This document shows, in pieces, positions 43,530-51,067 of a DNA stretch of 64,000 bases; within the stretch, counting starts at the first letter, position 1, and every line of letters starts with the position of its first letter. The notes beneath the pieces are model-generated. The model made no database searches, had not been told where the DNA came from, and was given only the letters and a program-made list of their open reading frames with translations. The DNA is from SYFT01 sp964471115 (lineage in GTDB: Bacteria; Acidobacteriota; Vicinamibacteria; Vicinamibacterales; SCN-69-37), in NCBI GenBank assembly GCA_964471115.1, contig CAYYFE010000001.1:327823-391822 (forward strand), written 5' to 3'. The position numbers were made by a program, and so were the translations under genes.

Positions 43530-45389
43530 ATGGCGCGTCGGACGTCCTGGACTCCCTGGCTCGGGCTCGTGGCCGTCGCGTTCGTCGCGTATGTCCCGGC
43601 GTGGCACGGCGGCCTGCTGTGGGACGATGACGCGCACCTGACGCGCACCGCGTTGCGGTCGTGGGAAGGCCTGTGGCGCATCTGGACCGAGCCGGGCGCC
43701 ACGCAGCAGTACTATCCCGTCCTCCACTCGGTCTTCTGGGTGCTGCATCGGCTGTGGGGTGACGCCACCACGGGGTATCACCTGGTCAACATCGCGCTGC
43801 ACGCCGCCGCTTCCGGCGTGTTCGTGCTCCTGCTGCGATCGTGGCGCGTGCCCGGCGCCATGCTGGCGGGGTACCTCTTCGCGCTCCACCCCGTGCAGGC
43901 CGAGTCGGTGGCGTGGATCTCCGAGTTGAAGAACACGCTGTCGACGGTGGCTTACCTGGGCGCGGCGTTGCTGTACACACGATTTGATGCAGACCGGCGC
44001 TCGGCGTCCTACCTGGCCGCGTCGTCCCTGTTCGTGCTGGCGTTGTTGACCAAGTCGGTCACCGCGTCGCTGCCGGCCGCGCTGCTCGTGGTCGCCTGGT
44101 GGCAGCGAGGGTCGCTCAACTGGCGTCGTGACGTGGCGCCGTTGCTGCCGTGGTTCGCCGCGGCCGTGGCCGCCGGGCTGATGACCATCTGGATGGAGCG
44201 CACGCACGTGGGCGCGGTGGGTGCGCCGTTCGATCTCTCGCTGGTTGAACGCGGCCTGGTGGCGGGCCGGGCCCTGTGGTTCTACCTGCTCACGTGGGTG
44301 TGGCCGTATCCGCTGTCGTTCGTCTACCCGCGATGGATCATCGATCAGGCCGTCTGGTGGCAATGGACGTTCCCCGTCGCCGCACTGGTCACGCTGGCCG
44401 TGTCATGGCGGCTCTGGCGCGCGGGACGAACAGGCCGCGGGCCGCTGACGGTGGCGCTGCTGTTTGCCGGCGCGTTGTTCCCGGCGCTCGGGTTCTTCGA
44501 CGTGTATCCGTTCATGTTTTCGTGGGTCGCCGACCATTTCATGTACCTGGCGACGCTGCCGCTGGCCGCGGCGACGGCCGTCCTGCTGACCACCCGACTG
44601 CGGGACGCCCGGACCCGTCAGGTGGCAGCCGTCGCGTTATGCCTCGTCCTGGGCGTTCTCACCTGGCGGCAGGCGGCGACCTACCGCGATGCCGAGACGC
44701 TGTATCTGGCCACCCTCGAGCGGAATCCGGACGCGTGGCTGGCGCACCTGAACCTGGGATGGCTGCGGTTGCAACGCGGGCAGTTGGACGCGGCGGTCAG
44801 GCACTCGGAGGAAGCCCTGCGCCTGCAGCCCGAGCTGCCCGAAGCCTGGCACAACCTCGGCGTCGCCAAGCGGCTGCTTGGAGACCTGCCGGCGGCGGAA
44901 ACGGCGCTGCGCCGGTCGCTGACCCTGCAGCCGGAGACGGTCGAGACGCGGTACAACCTCTCGCTCGTGTTGATCGATCAGGGCCGGCCCACCGAGGCGC
45001 TGCCGCACCTCGACGCCTGGCTGGCTGAGTCTCCGAATGACGCCGGGGCCCACGCGCAGCGGGGGGATGCCCTGCAGTCGCTGTCGCGTTTTGATGAAGC
45101 CGTCATGGCGTACCGCGCGTCCCTGCGGCTGGACGCGTCCAACGTGAAGACCCGCACCAACCTGGGCAGCGCGCTCGGGCGCAGCGGGCGCCACGGCGAA
45201 GCGCTCGAGGCGCTGCGTGAGGCGCTGCGAATCGATCCGGGCTACACGCCGGCAGCGCGCAACCTGGGCTTCGCGCTGCTCAACCTCGGCCGGGTCGATG
45301 AGGCGATTGCCGTCTTCGAAGACGTCGTCCGCCGCGCGCCGTCAGACGACAGCCGCGCGGACCTGGAGTACGCGCGGTCGATTCGCTGA
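43530..45389 (+). CDS. TMTC-like polytopic membrane protein with C-terminal TPRs
   Basis: This encodes 619 residues. Residues about 10-390 contain 9-11 hydrophobic segments. The first loop holds WDDDAHL (Asp32-34), and a later loop holds LHPVQAESVAWISELKN (Glu125-Ser126), signatures shared with the eukaryotic TMTC O-mannosyltransferases and their bacterial relatives. From about 395, consecutive TPRs follow (WLAHLNLGWLRLQRGQLDAAVRHSEEALRLQP and others), again as in TMTC proteins. The predicted role is lipid-linked sugar transfer at the outer face of the inner membrane, with the TPRs perhaps selecting acceptor proteins. This function is inference from architecture. It starts just after a terminator, so it is its own transcription unit, and it converges on a VWA gene across a palindromic element. 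Confidence 0.82.
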   Translation: MARRTSWTPWLGLVAVAFVAYVPAWHGGLLWDDDAHLTRTALRSWEGLWRIWTEPGATQQYYPVLHSVFWVLHRLWGDATTGYHLVNIALHAAASGVFVLLLRSWRVPGAMLAGYLFALHPVQAESVAWISELKNTLSTVAYLGAALLYTRFDADRRSASYLAASSLFVLALLTKSVTASLPAALLVVAWWQRGSLNWRRDVAPLLPWFAAAVAAGLMTIWMERTHVGAVGAPFDLSLVERGLVAGRALWFYLLTWVWPYPLSFVYPRWIIDQAVWWQWTFPVAALVTLAVSWRLWRAGRTGRGPLTVALLFAGALFPALGFFDVYPFMFSWVADHFMYLATLPLAAATAVLLTTRLRDARTRQVAAVALCLVLGVLTWRQAATYRDAETLYLATLERNPDAWLAHLNLGWLRLQRGQLDAAVRHSEEALRLQPELPEAWHNLGVAKRLLGDLPAAETALRRSLTLQPETVETRYNLSLVLIDQGRPTEALPHLDAWLAESPNDAGAHAQRGDALQSLSRFDEAVMAYRASLRLDASNVKTRTNLGSALGRSGRHGEALEALREALRIDPGYTPAARNLGFALLNLGRVDEAIAVFEDVVRRAPSDDSRADLEYARSIR

Positions 45390-45397
45390 AGAGCGAA

Positions 45398-45517
45398 TTC
45401 ACAACGAGGCATGGAGGACTGGGAGGCGTGCGTGCGGGTGAACGCCGCCCTTGGCGGCGTTCACCCGCACACACGTCCGTCAGGCAATCCTCCCAGCGCT
45501 CCAGTTCTCGCTGTGAA
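45398..45517. repeat. Intergenic palindromic element with nested hairpin
   Basis: Outer arms 45398-45426 (TTCACAACGAGGCATGGAGG...) and 45489-45517 are near-complementary over 29 bp. Inside is a perfect 18-bp stem (45432-45449 with 45453-45470) with loop CTT, extended by four more pairs (45427-45430 with 45472-45475). It lies between convergent stop codons at 45389 and 45521. The outer arms match the elements at 17655 and 54441. Confidence 0.92.
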
Positions 45518-45520
45518 AAC

Positions 45521-46789
45521 TCAGTACTGGAAGCCGCCGCGGATGGGCTCCAGCGGCGGCAGCGCGACGGCGCGGTAGCCCTGGCGTGAGCGCACGCGCA
45601 GGCCGGACGCCGCCGGCTTGACTTCGATCTTGCGGTACGTGCCGTCCATCTTCGGATTGTCCGGCGCGTAGCCAATCACGTAGTACGTGCTGGTGTCGCG
45701 CACGACCATGTTGAACGCGCGCCCGATGTCGTCGATGTTGCGCAGGCGCAGTCCGCCGGTGGCCGAGGCCAGAATCGACGGCGCGTCCTCGCCGGTATCC
45801 CATGACGTGGCCCGCCCGGCCGCGGCAGACAACACGTCCGGTGTCGCGCTGGGCGAACCGATCAGGCCGCGTGAATCGATGTTGTAGATCACCGTTCCGG
45901 CACGAGCGGCTTCCGCGGCGATGTTGACCAAATCGACACGCGACTCTTCGACGAAGAACCCTTCCGACAGAAACACCACGGTCTTGCGGCCGGGAATGCG
46001 CGCCAGCCGGTTCACCACGTACCGCAGGTTCTGCATGGTGTTGAACGTCAGGATCCGCGCCTGCCGCACATAGAGACGCGCCTTCTGCTGGATGAGATTC
46101 TCGACCTGATTGGCGCCGCCGTTGAGCGCGCAATTGAACGGGTCGTCCTTGCACACCTGTTCGGTGAGCCGGCGAACCACTTCGATCGACCCGTCCGCGA
46201 TCCGGACCGCATCGATCTCCCCGGGAATGCGCGGGAACTCGCGGAACGTCGACAGCAACGCCTGCCGGTTCTCGAAACCGGGTTCCACCGCGTTGATCGC
46301 CGTCTGCAGCTCGGCCTGGCTCGTCGTGAGCCGGCTGTTGTGCATCTGGCCGTCGAAGAAGATGCCGCCGAAGTCGCCGGGGCCGAGGTTGTCCTTGATG
46401 AACCGCGACGCGCCATCCTTGGCGCGCATCAGGCCCTCGTGATCCATGTGCGCTTCATCGAACATGACGATGAAGATGCGACGGGCGCGGTCTTCGGGCG
46501 CAACCACCTGGTCGCCGGTCTGCGGAAAGATCTGGCCGCCGCGTTCGTGGGTGACCATGTAGAACTGCTCGATCTTCTGGGGACGGCCGTCTTCGAAGAG
46601 CTGCAGGTCCTGGGAGGTGAGGCCGGGCACGAACTCGCCGCGCCGGTCCTGAACGATGACATCCACCTCGACGAGCGCGGTGGACGCCTTGAAGGTGAGG
46701 GTCTGCGGCGCCTGCTGCTGGGTCGCGACACCCGACGGCAGGCACACCAGCGCGAGGCCGATGCCAAGCCCAAGTCGTGGAAGGCGCAT
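45521..46789 (-). CDS. VWA protein (VWFA-related Acidobacterial domain)
   Basis: This encodes 422 residues. The signal peptide MRLPRLGLGIGLALVCLPSG is followed by FKASTALVEVDVIVQDRRGEFVPGLTSQDLQLFEDGRPQKIEQFY. The VWA strand IFIVMFDEAHMDHEGLMRA has a degenerate MIDAS (DEAH), and KTVVFLSEGFFVEE is the second conserved strand. It ends YYVIGYAPDNPKMDGTYRKIEVKPAASGLRVRSRQGYRAV, the usual tail of the family. It is exported, with unknown function. It is divergent from a second VWA gene at 46863, with a 73-bp shared upstream region filled mainly by a nonamer array, and convergent with the TMTC-like gene. Confidence 0.9.
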   Translation of the reverse strand: MRLPRLGLGIGLALVCLPSGVATQQQAPQTLTFKASTALVEVDVIVQDRRGEFVPGLTSQDLQLFEDGRPQKIEQFYMVTHERGGQIFPQTGDQVVAPEDRARRIFIVMFDEAHMDHEGLMRAKDGASRFIKDNLGPGDFGGIFFDGQMHNSRLTTSQAELQTAINAVEPGFENRQALLSTFREFPRIPGEIDAVRIADGSIEVVRRLTEQVCKDDPFNCALNGGANQVENLIQQKARLYVRQARILTFNTMQNLRYVVNRLARIPGRKTVVFLSEGFFVEESRVDLVNIAAEAARAGTVIYNIDSRGLIGSPSATPDVLSAAAGRATSWDTGEDAPSILASATGGLRLRNIDDIGRAFNMVVRDTSTYYVIGYAPDNPKMDGTYRKIEVKPAASGLRVRSRQGYRAVALPPLEPIRGGFQY

Positions 46790-46807
46790 AGAGGGAAGCT
46801 CATTCTA

Positions 46808-46843
46808 GGTCCACAGGGTCCACAGGGTCCACAGGGTCCCCAG
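46808..46843. repeat. Nonamer tandem array (GGTCCACAG x 3-4) between divergent VWA genes
   Basis: Three perfect GGTCCACAG units and a variant fourth (GGTCCCCAG) occupy half of the 73-bp gap between the two divergent start codons at 46789 and 46863. Any promoters for both genes must overlap or flank the array. Confidence 0.9.
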
Positions 46844-46862
46844 GGGGGGTAGGATCGGGGGC

Positions 46863-48989
46863 ATGCAACCAAGGTGGCGGCGCGTGGGAGTGGCGCTGGT
46901 GTTTCTCGCCCTGGGCGTTTCCGGACGGGCGCAGCAGCAGACGCCGACGTTTCGAACGGGTGTGGCGCTGGTGACGGTGGATGTGGCCGTGTTCGACGGC
47001 GACGGCCGCCCGGTGCCGGGACTGGGTGCGGACGCCTTCGAGGTGACGCTCAACGGCCGTCCGCAGCCCATCAAGGTCGTCAGTTACCTGCAGGCCAGGG
47101 GCGAGCTCGCGGCGCCTGAGGCGCCTGCCGCGCCGGCCAGGCCGGCGTGGGATGGCCGCCGGGGCCGGCAGGTCGTGACCAACGAGGGTGTAATAGCCCC
47201 CAAGGGGCCGGCCGGCGAAGACCGCGTGTTCGTGATTCTGGTGGACGACCTGTCGATTCCGCCGACACGCGGCCAGCGGCTGCTGAATGCCGCGCAGAAC
47301 TTTGTCGCGAAGCTGCCGACGACCGATCCCGTGGGGCTCGTGCGGACCAGCAACGCGATGGATGCGCTTAATCCGACGCTGGATCGCGCCGCGATCGCAG
47401 CGGCGCTCAAGAAGACGCAGGGCTCACTTGGCGAAATGGTTGCGCTGAAACCGCAGGGGTCCGCGGAAGAGACTAATCCGGGTCCAGACGGATTCGTCGG
47501 AATGGCGCAAGCACTTGACATCGATGAAGGTCTCGTGGAACCGCTGAAGGTCGCCATCTCGATCTCCTGTTTCAACGGCGACCGAACCGAGGTGGACTCG
47601 CAGGTGCTCGACGTGCTGATCGCCAACAACCACTGTGCAGGTCAAGTGCGCCTCCAGGCACGCCAGACAGCGGCGATGGTCAAACGACAGGCACGACTGC
47701 AGATTGACGCCATGACGGCGGCGCTCAAGGCGATGGGTACGGCGGAGGGCATCAGGCATCTGGTGTTCGTCTCCGACGGCCTGCCGATCGGTCGCGCCGG
47801 GTATCTGCTTGAGCCGCTGTCGACCGCTGCGGCCGCAGCCGGTGTGCAGGTGAGTGTGCTCATGGAAGAACACGACATGAGCCTGGCCGATGAAGGCCGT
47901 CGTGCTGTTGCAGGTTCTCAGGTTGACGTTGGCGCCGCGCAGCGCCGCATTGAAGACCAGCGCATGTTGATGAACGGTCTGCAGACGGCGGCCTCTGCGG
48001 TCGGCGGCCAGTTCTATCGCATCGTCGGCGATCCGCTGCCGTTCTTTGAACGCGTGCGCACGGCCAGCGCGGCCATCTACCGCCTGGGCATCGAACCGCC
48101 GGCCAACCTCAAAGTGGGGCAGGCCCTGCGCGTCGAGGCCAAGGTGAAGCGGCCGGGCGTGTCCGTGTTCGTCAATCGCCACGCCCTGGTGCCGGAGCCG
48201 GCGCCGCCGGCGGCAGAGCAACCCTGGACCGTGGACGAGCGCCTGAAGGAAGTGCTGGCCAGCGGCCAGCAACACGGCGCCGTGCCGCTCGAAATCGCTA
48301 CGTTGCTGCGCCGTGCGCCTGGCGGGTCCGGTCAGGTCGAGGTGACGCTGAATCTCGAGATTCCCTCGGCACCCGAACCAGTGCGGGGGCCCATCACCGC
48401 GACGTTTGGCGTCGTGCCCTCTGGACAACAGGCACAGGCCGGCGCCGCCATGACCAGCGGCCGACGCGTGATCGAAACGCCGGCTCAGGGCGGCGCGTTT
48501 CAGTCGACGTTTGCCGTGCCGCTGGCCCCGGGCGCCTATCACCTGCGCGTGGCCGTCGCCGACGCGGCTGGCGCGCTTGGCGCGGTGACGACGGACCTCG
48601 ATGCCACGTTGCCCACGTTGGGTCCCTTCACCGCCAGCGACCTGCTGGTGGCATGGGTCGACACCCAGGGCCAACCGCGCTTGATGGCGCTTGATGAACT
48701 GCCGGCCGGCGCCACCGGCGTGCGCGCCGACCTCGAACTGTACCCGCCCGCGTCGGGCGTCTCACTCGACAACGTGCAGGTCGAGTTGAGCATCACGCGC
48801 GCTGGTGACTCCGATCCCCTCGACGACCGCATCGTCACGCCCCGCGACGACAAGGGCACATGGCGCGTGGCGGCAGAGTTTCCCGCCGACGGGCTCACGC
48901 CCGGCCGCTACACGCTGCGCGCGCGTGTGATGGTGGGCGACAACGTGGTGGGGTCGGCGATTGCGACGTTCAGCGCAGTAGCGCGCTGA
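46863..48989 (+). CDS. Large VWA protein (acidobacterial type)
   Basis: This encodes 708 residues. The signal peptide ends VSGRAQQQ. The N-terminus FRTGVALVTVDVAVFDGDGRPVPGLGADAFEVTLNGRPQPI is the family signature. VFVILVDDLSIPPTRGQRLLNAAQNFV carries the VWA first strand with Asp-Asp-x-Ser. RHLVFVSDGLPIGRAGYLLEPL is the second. A Cys pair near residues 231-254 may form a disulfide in the periplasm. From about 430 to the end are Ig-like beta domains as in the 869-residue VWA protein at 21041, but without TPRs. Its 3' end overlaps the convergent sulfatase-like gene by 20 bp, so mutual antisense at transcript ends is unavoidable. Function unknown. Confidence 0.88.
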   Translation: MQPRWRRVGVALVFLALGVSGRAQQQTPTFRTGVALVTVDVAVFDGDGRPVPGLGADAFEVTLNGRPQPIKVVSYLQARGELAAPEAPAAPARPAWDGRRGRQVVTNEGVIAPKGPAGEDRVFVILVDDLSIPPTRGQRLLNAAQNFVAKLPTTDPVGLVRTSNAMDALNPTLDRAAIAAALKKTQGSLGEMVALKPQGSAEETNPGPDGFVGMAQALDIDEGLVEPLKVAISISCFNGDRTEVDSQVLDVLIANNHCAGQVRLQARQTAAMVKRQARLQIDAMTAALKAMGTAEGIRHLVFVSDGLPIGRAGYLLEPLSTAAAAAGVQVSVLMEEHDMSLADEGRRAVAGSQVDVGAAQRRIEDQRMLMNGLQTAASAVGGQFYRIVGDPLPFFERVRTASAAIYRLGIEPPANLKVGQALRVEAKVKRPGVSVFVNRHALVPEPAPPAAEQPWTVDERLKEVLASGQQHGAVPLEIATLLRRAPGGSGQVEVTLNLEIPSAPEPVRGPITATFGVVPSGQQAQAGAAMTSGRRVIETPAQGGAFQSTFAVPLAPGAYHLRVAVADAAGALGAVTTDLDATLPTLGPFTASDLLVAWVDTQGQPRLMALDELPAGATGVRADLELYPPASGVSLDNVQVELSITRAGDSDPLDDRIVTPRDDKGTWRVAAEFPADGLTPGRYTLRARVMVGDNVVGSAIATFSAVAR

Positions 48990-51051
48990 GTTGTTCGACC
49001 TCGCGCGCGAACGCCGGCCGCGGCGCCGTGTCCACGAACTGGCGCGCATACGCTCGAGCCTCGCCGATGAGGCCGGAGTCGGCCAGCAGCACCACGAGGT
49101 TGTAGAGGGCGTCGAACTCCGTCGCGTCGAGCGAGACGGCGCGTTTCCAGGCGTCGATGGCGGACTCACGGCGATTGGAGCGCGCGAACACCACGCCGAG
49201 GGTCGTGTGCGCCTTGGCCAGCTGCGGGTCGCGGTCGATGGCCTGCCGCGCGAACCGTTCAGCGGCGGGCAGGTCGTTGCGGCTCAGGTGCATGGCCGCG
49301 ATGTTCTGCAGCGCCAGCGCGTTGCCCGGTTCAAGGGCGAGGATGCGCTCGAATGCGGCGATCGCGTCGGCCCACCGACTGTCGGCCCCGTAGGCGACGC
49401 CCAACGCGTTCAGCCCCTCGATGTCATCGTCAGGCAGCGTGCGCAGGACAGCCACCGCGCGGGACACGTCGAGGCGGCTTTCGGCGAGATACAGGCCGAG
49501 TCTCAACCGGATTTCGTCGTGTTGCAGGCCCGCCGCCAGCGCCCGGTCGAGTGTGTCGACGGCGGCCTTCGGGTCACCAGCCGACCAGTAGGCGCGTGCG
49601 AGTGACGTGACCGCGTCGGCCGTGTCCGGCCGTTGCGACACGACGCCGGTGAGCAGGCCGATGGCCTTGTCGAAGTCACCCGCGGCCATGGCCTCGTCCG
49701 CCAGGTGCATGTCGCGATTGAGGCCGGCCAGATTCTTGAGGTCGTCAGCCTCGGTATAGACGGCCTTCGGCGCGGCCGTGCCGCCGACGTACCCCAGCGA
49801 TCGCAGTGCTTCGGAGACCTGCCGCGATTCCCTCCCTGGTCGATTGGGCGGCGACATGTCGAAGGTCCTCAGCACCCCCAGCAGCACCTGCAGACGCTCG
49901 GCACGCGGTTGCGCAAGGTTTCTCAGTTCCCCCGGATCGGCCGCCAGGTCGTACAGCTCCGGCACGGGCTGGTCGATGTACTTGTCGCGCTCGACGATCA
50001 CTCCGCGCAGCGGCGCCCAGCCGCGCACCAGGTTGTACGTCATGGACTCGAAATAGGTCGGCCGGTCGTTGGTGTCGCCCGTGATGACCGGCGCGAGCGA
50101 GGCGCCGGTGATGCCGGCGGGCTGTGCAACGCCGACGGCGTCCAGAATCGTTGGCGCCAGGTCGACCAGGCGCACGGGGCTTTCGATCACGCGCCCGCGG
50201 CCCGCCTCCTGGCCCGGCGTAACGGTGGCGACGATGAGCGGCACGCGGAGGGTGGCCTCGTACGCGAACATGCCGTGCGTGAGTTCGTTGTGTTCACCCA
50301 GGCTCTCGCCGTGATCCGAGGTGACGATGACGAGCGTGGGGCGGGGCAGTGCGCGCAGGCGCTCGAAGAGCGGGCCCAGCGCGGCGTCGACGAACGCGAC
50401 TTCGCCGTGATACGGCGAGTCGGTGTACCCCTCACGATGGGGCGGCGGCGGCGCGTAGGGCGAGTGTGGATCGAACAGGTGGACCCAGCCGAAGAACTTG
50501 CCGGGCGTCTGGTCGATCCAGCCCATGGCGCGCGACACGACCGCGTCGGCGGGCCGTTCGGGCACGGCCATCGCGCGGTCGCCCTGCAGTTCGGAGATCT
50601 GGTCGTCGTACACGTCGAACCCCGGCGCGAGCCCGAAGCGGCGCGTCAGCGGGAAGCCGCCGATGAACGCCCCGGTGGCGAAACCGGCGTCCTTGAGCCA
50701 GGTGGCCAGTGTGGCGGTGCCGTCCGGCACGCGGAATCCGCTGTTGTCGCGGATGCCGTGTTCGTACGGCAGCCGGCCCGTGAGGATGGACGTGTGTGAG
50801 GGGAGTGTGACGACCGCGTGGGCGTGGGCGAAGGTGAACCGCGCGCCGCCGGTCGCCAGTCGATCGAGATTCGGTGTCGCCGCGCGCCCGCCGTACGCGC
50901 TCAGCGCGTCCGCCCGCAGTGTATCCACGGTCACGAGCAGGACGTTCTGGTCGCTCGTGACCGTGATTTCGTATCCGCCGCGCAGCCACCACCATCCGGC
51001 GATGGCCGCGACGGCCAGCCCTGCGAGCAGGGCGCCTGTCAGGCGCGACAT
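48970..51051 (-). CDS. Sulfatase-like (Thr-nucleophile) hydrolase/transferase with TPRs
   Basis: This encodes 693 residues. The anchor is at about 5-23. Motifs are VLLVTVDTLRADALSAYGG (Asp43), AVVTLPSHTSILTGRLPYEHGIRDN (Thr82) and LVIVTSDHGESLGEHNELTHG. TPRs at about 440-690 include AYWSAGDPKAAVDTLDRALAAG and AYGADSRWADAIAAFERILALEP. It is very similar in layout to the protein at 30017 (same AHAHAVVTLPSH). It lies 16 bp downstream of a small VWA-like gene on the same strand, repeating the VWA-sulfatase pairing seen at 17747-23650. It converges with, and overlaps by 20 bp, the VWA gene ending at 48989. Confidence 0.88.
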   Translation of the reverse strand: MSRLTGALLAGLAVAAIAGWWWLRGGYEITVTSDQNVLLVTVDTLRADALSAYGGRAATPNLDRLATGGARFTFAHAHAVVTLPSHTSILTGRLPYEHGIRDNSGFRVPDGTATLATWLKDAGFATGAFIGGFPLTRRFGLAPGFDVYDDQISELQGDRAMAVPERPADAVVSRAMGWIDQTPGKFFGWVHLFDPHSPYAPPPPHREGYTDSPYHGEVAFVDAALGPLFERLRALPRPTLVIVTSDHGESLGEHNELTHGMFAYEATLRVPLIVATVTPGQEAGRGRVIESPVRLVDLAPTILDAVGVAQPAGITGASLAPVITGDTNDRPTYFESMTYNLVRGWAPLRGVIVERDKYIDQPVPELYDLAADPGELRNLAQPRAERLQVLLGVLRTFDMSPPNRPGRESRQVSEALRSLGYVGGTAAPKAVYTEADDLKNLAGLNRDMHLADEAMAAGDFDKAIGLLTGVVSQRPDTADAVTSLARAYWSAGDPKAAVDTLDRALAAGLQHDEIRLRLGLYLAESRLDVSRAVAVLRTLPDDDIEGLNALGVAYGADSRWADAIAAFERILALEPGNALALQNIAAMHLSRNDLPAAERFARQAIDRDPQLAKAHTTLGVVFARSNRRESAIDAWKRAVSLDATEFDALYNLVVLLADSGLIGEARAYARQFVDTAPRPAFAREVEQLSALLR

Positions 51052-51067
51052 GCCTCCAGCTTACCGC

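Noticed and set aside
17747..51051. Formylglycine sulfatases with heparan/chondroitin-type substrates
   Set aside because: The Cys/Ser-x-Pro-x-Arg motif is missing in all five, and no formylglycine-generating enzyme is in the window.
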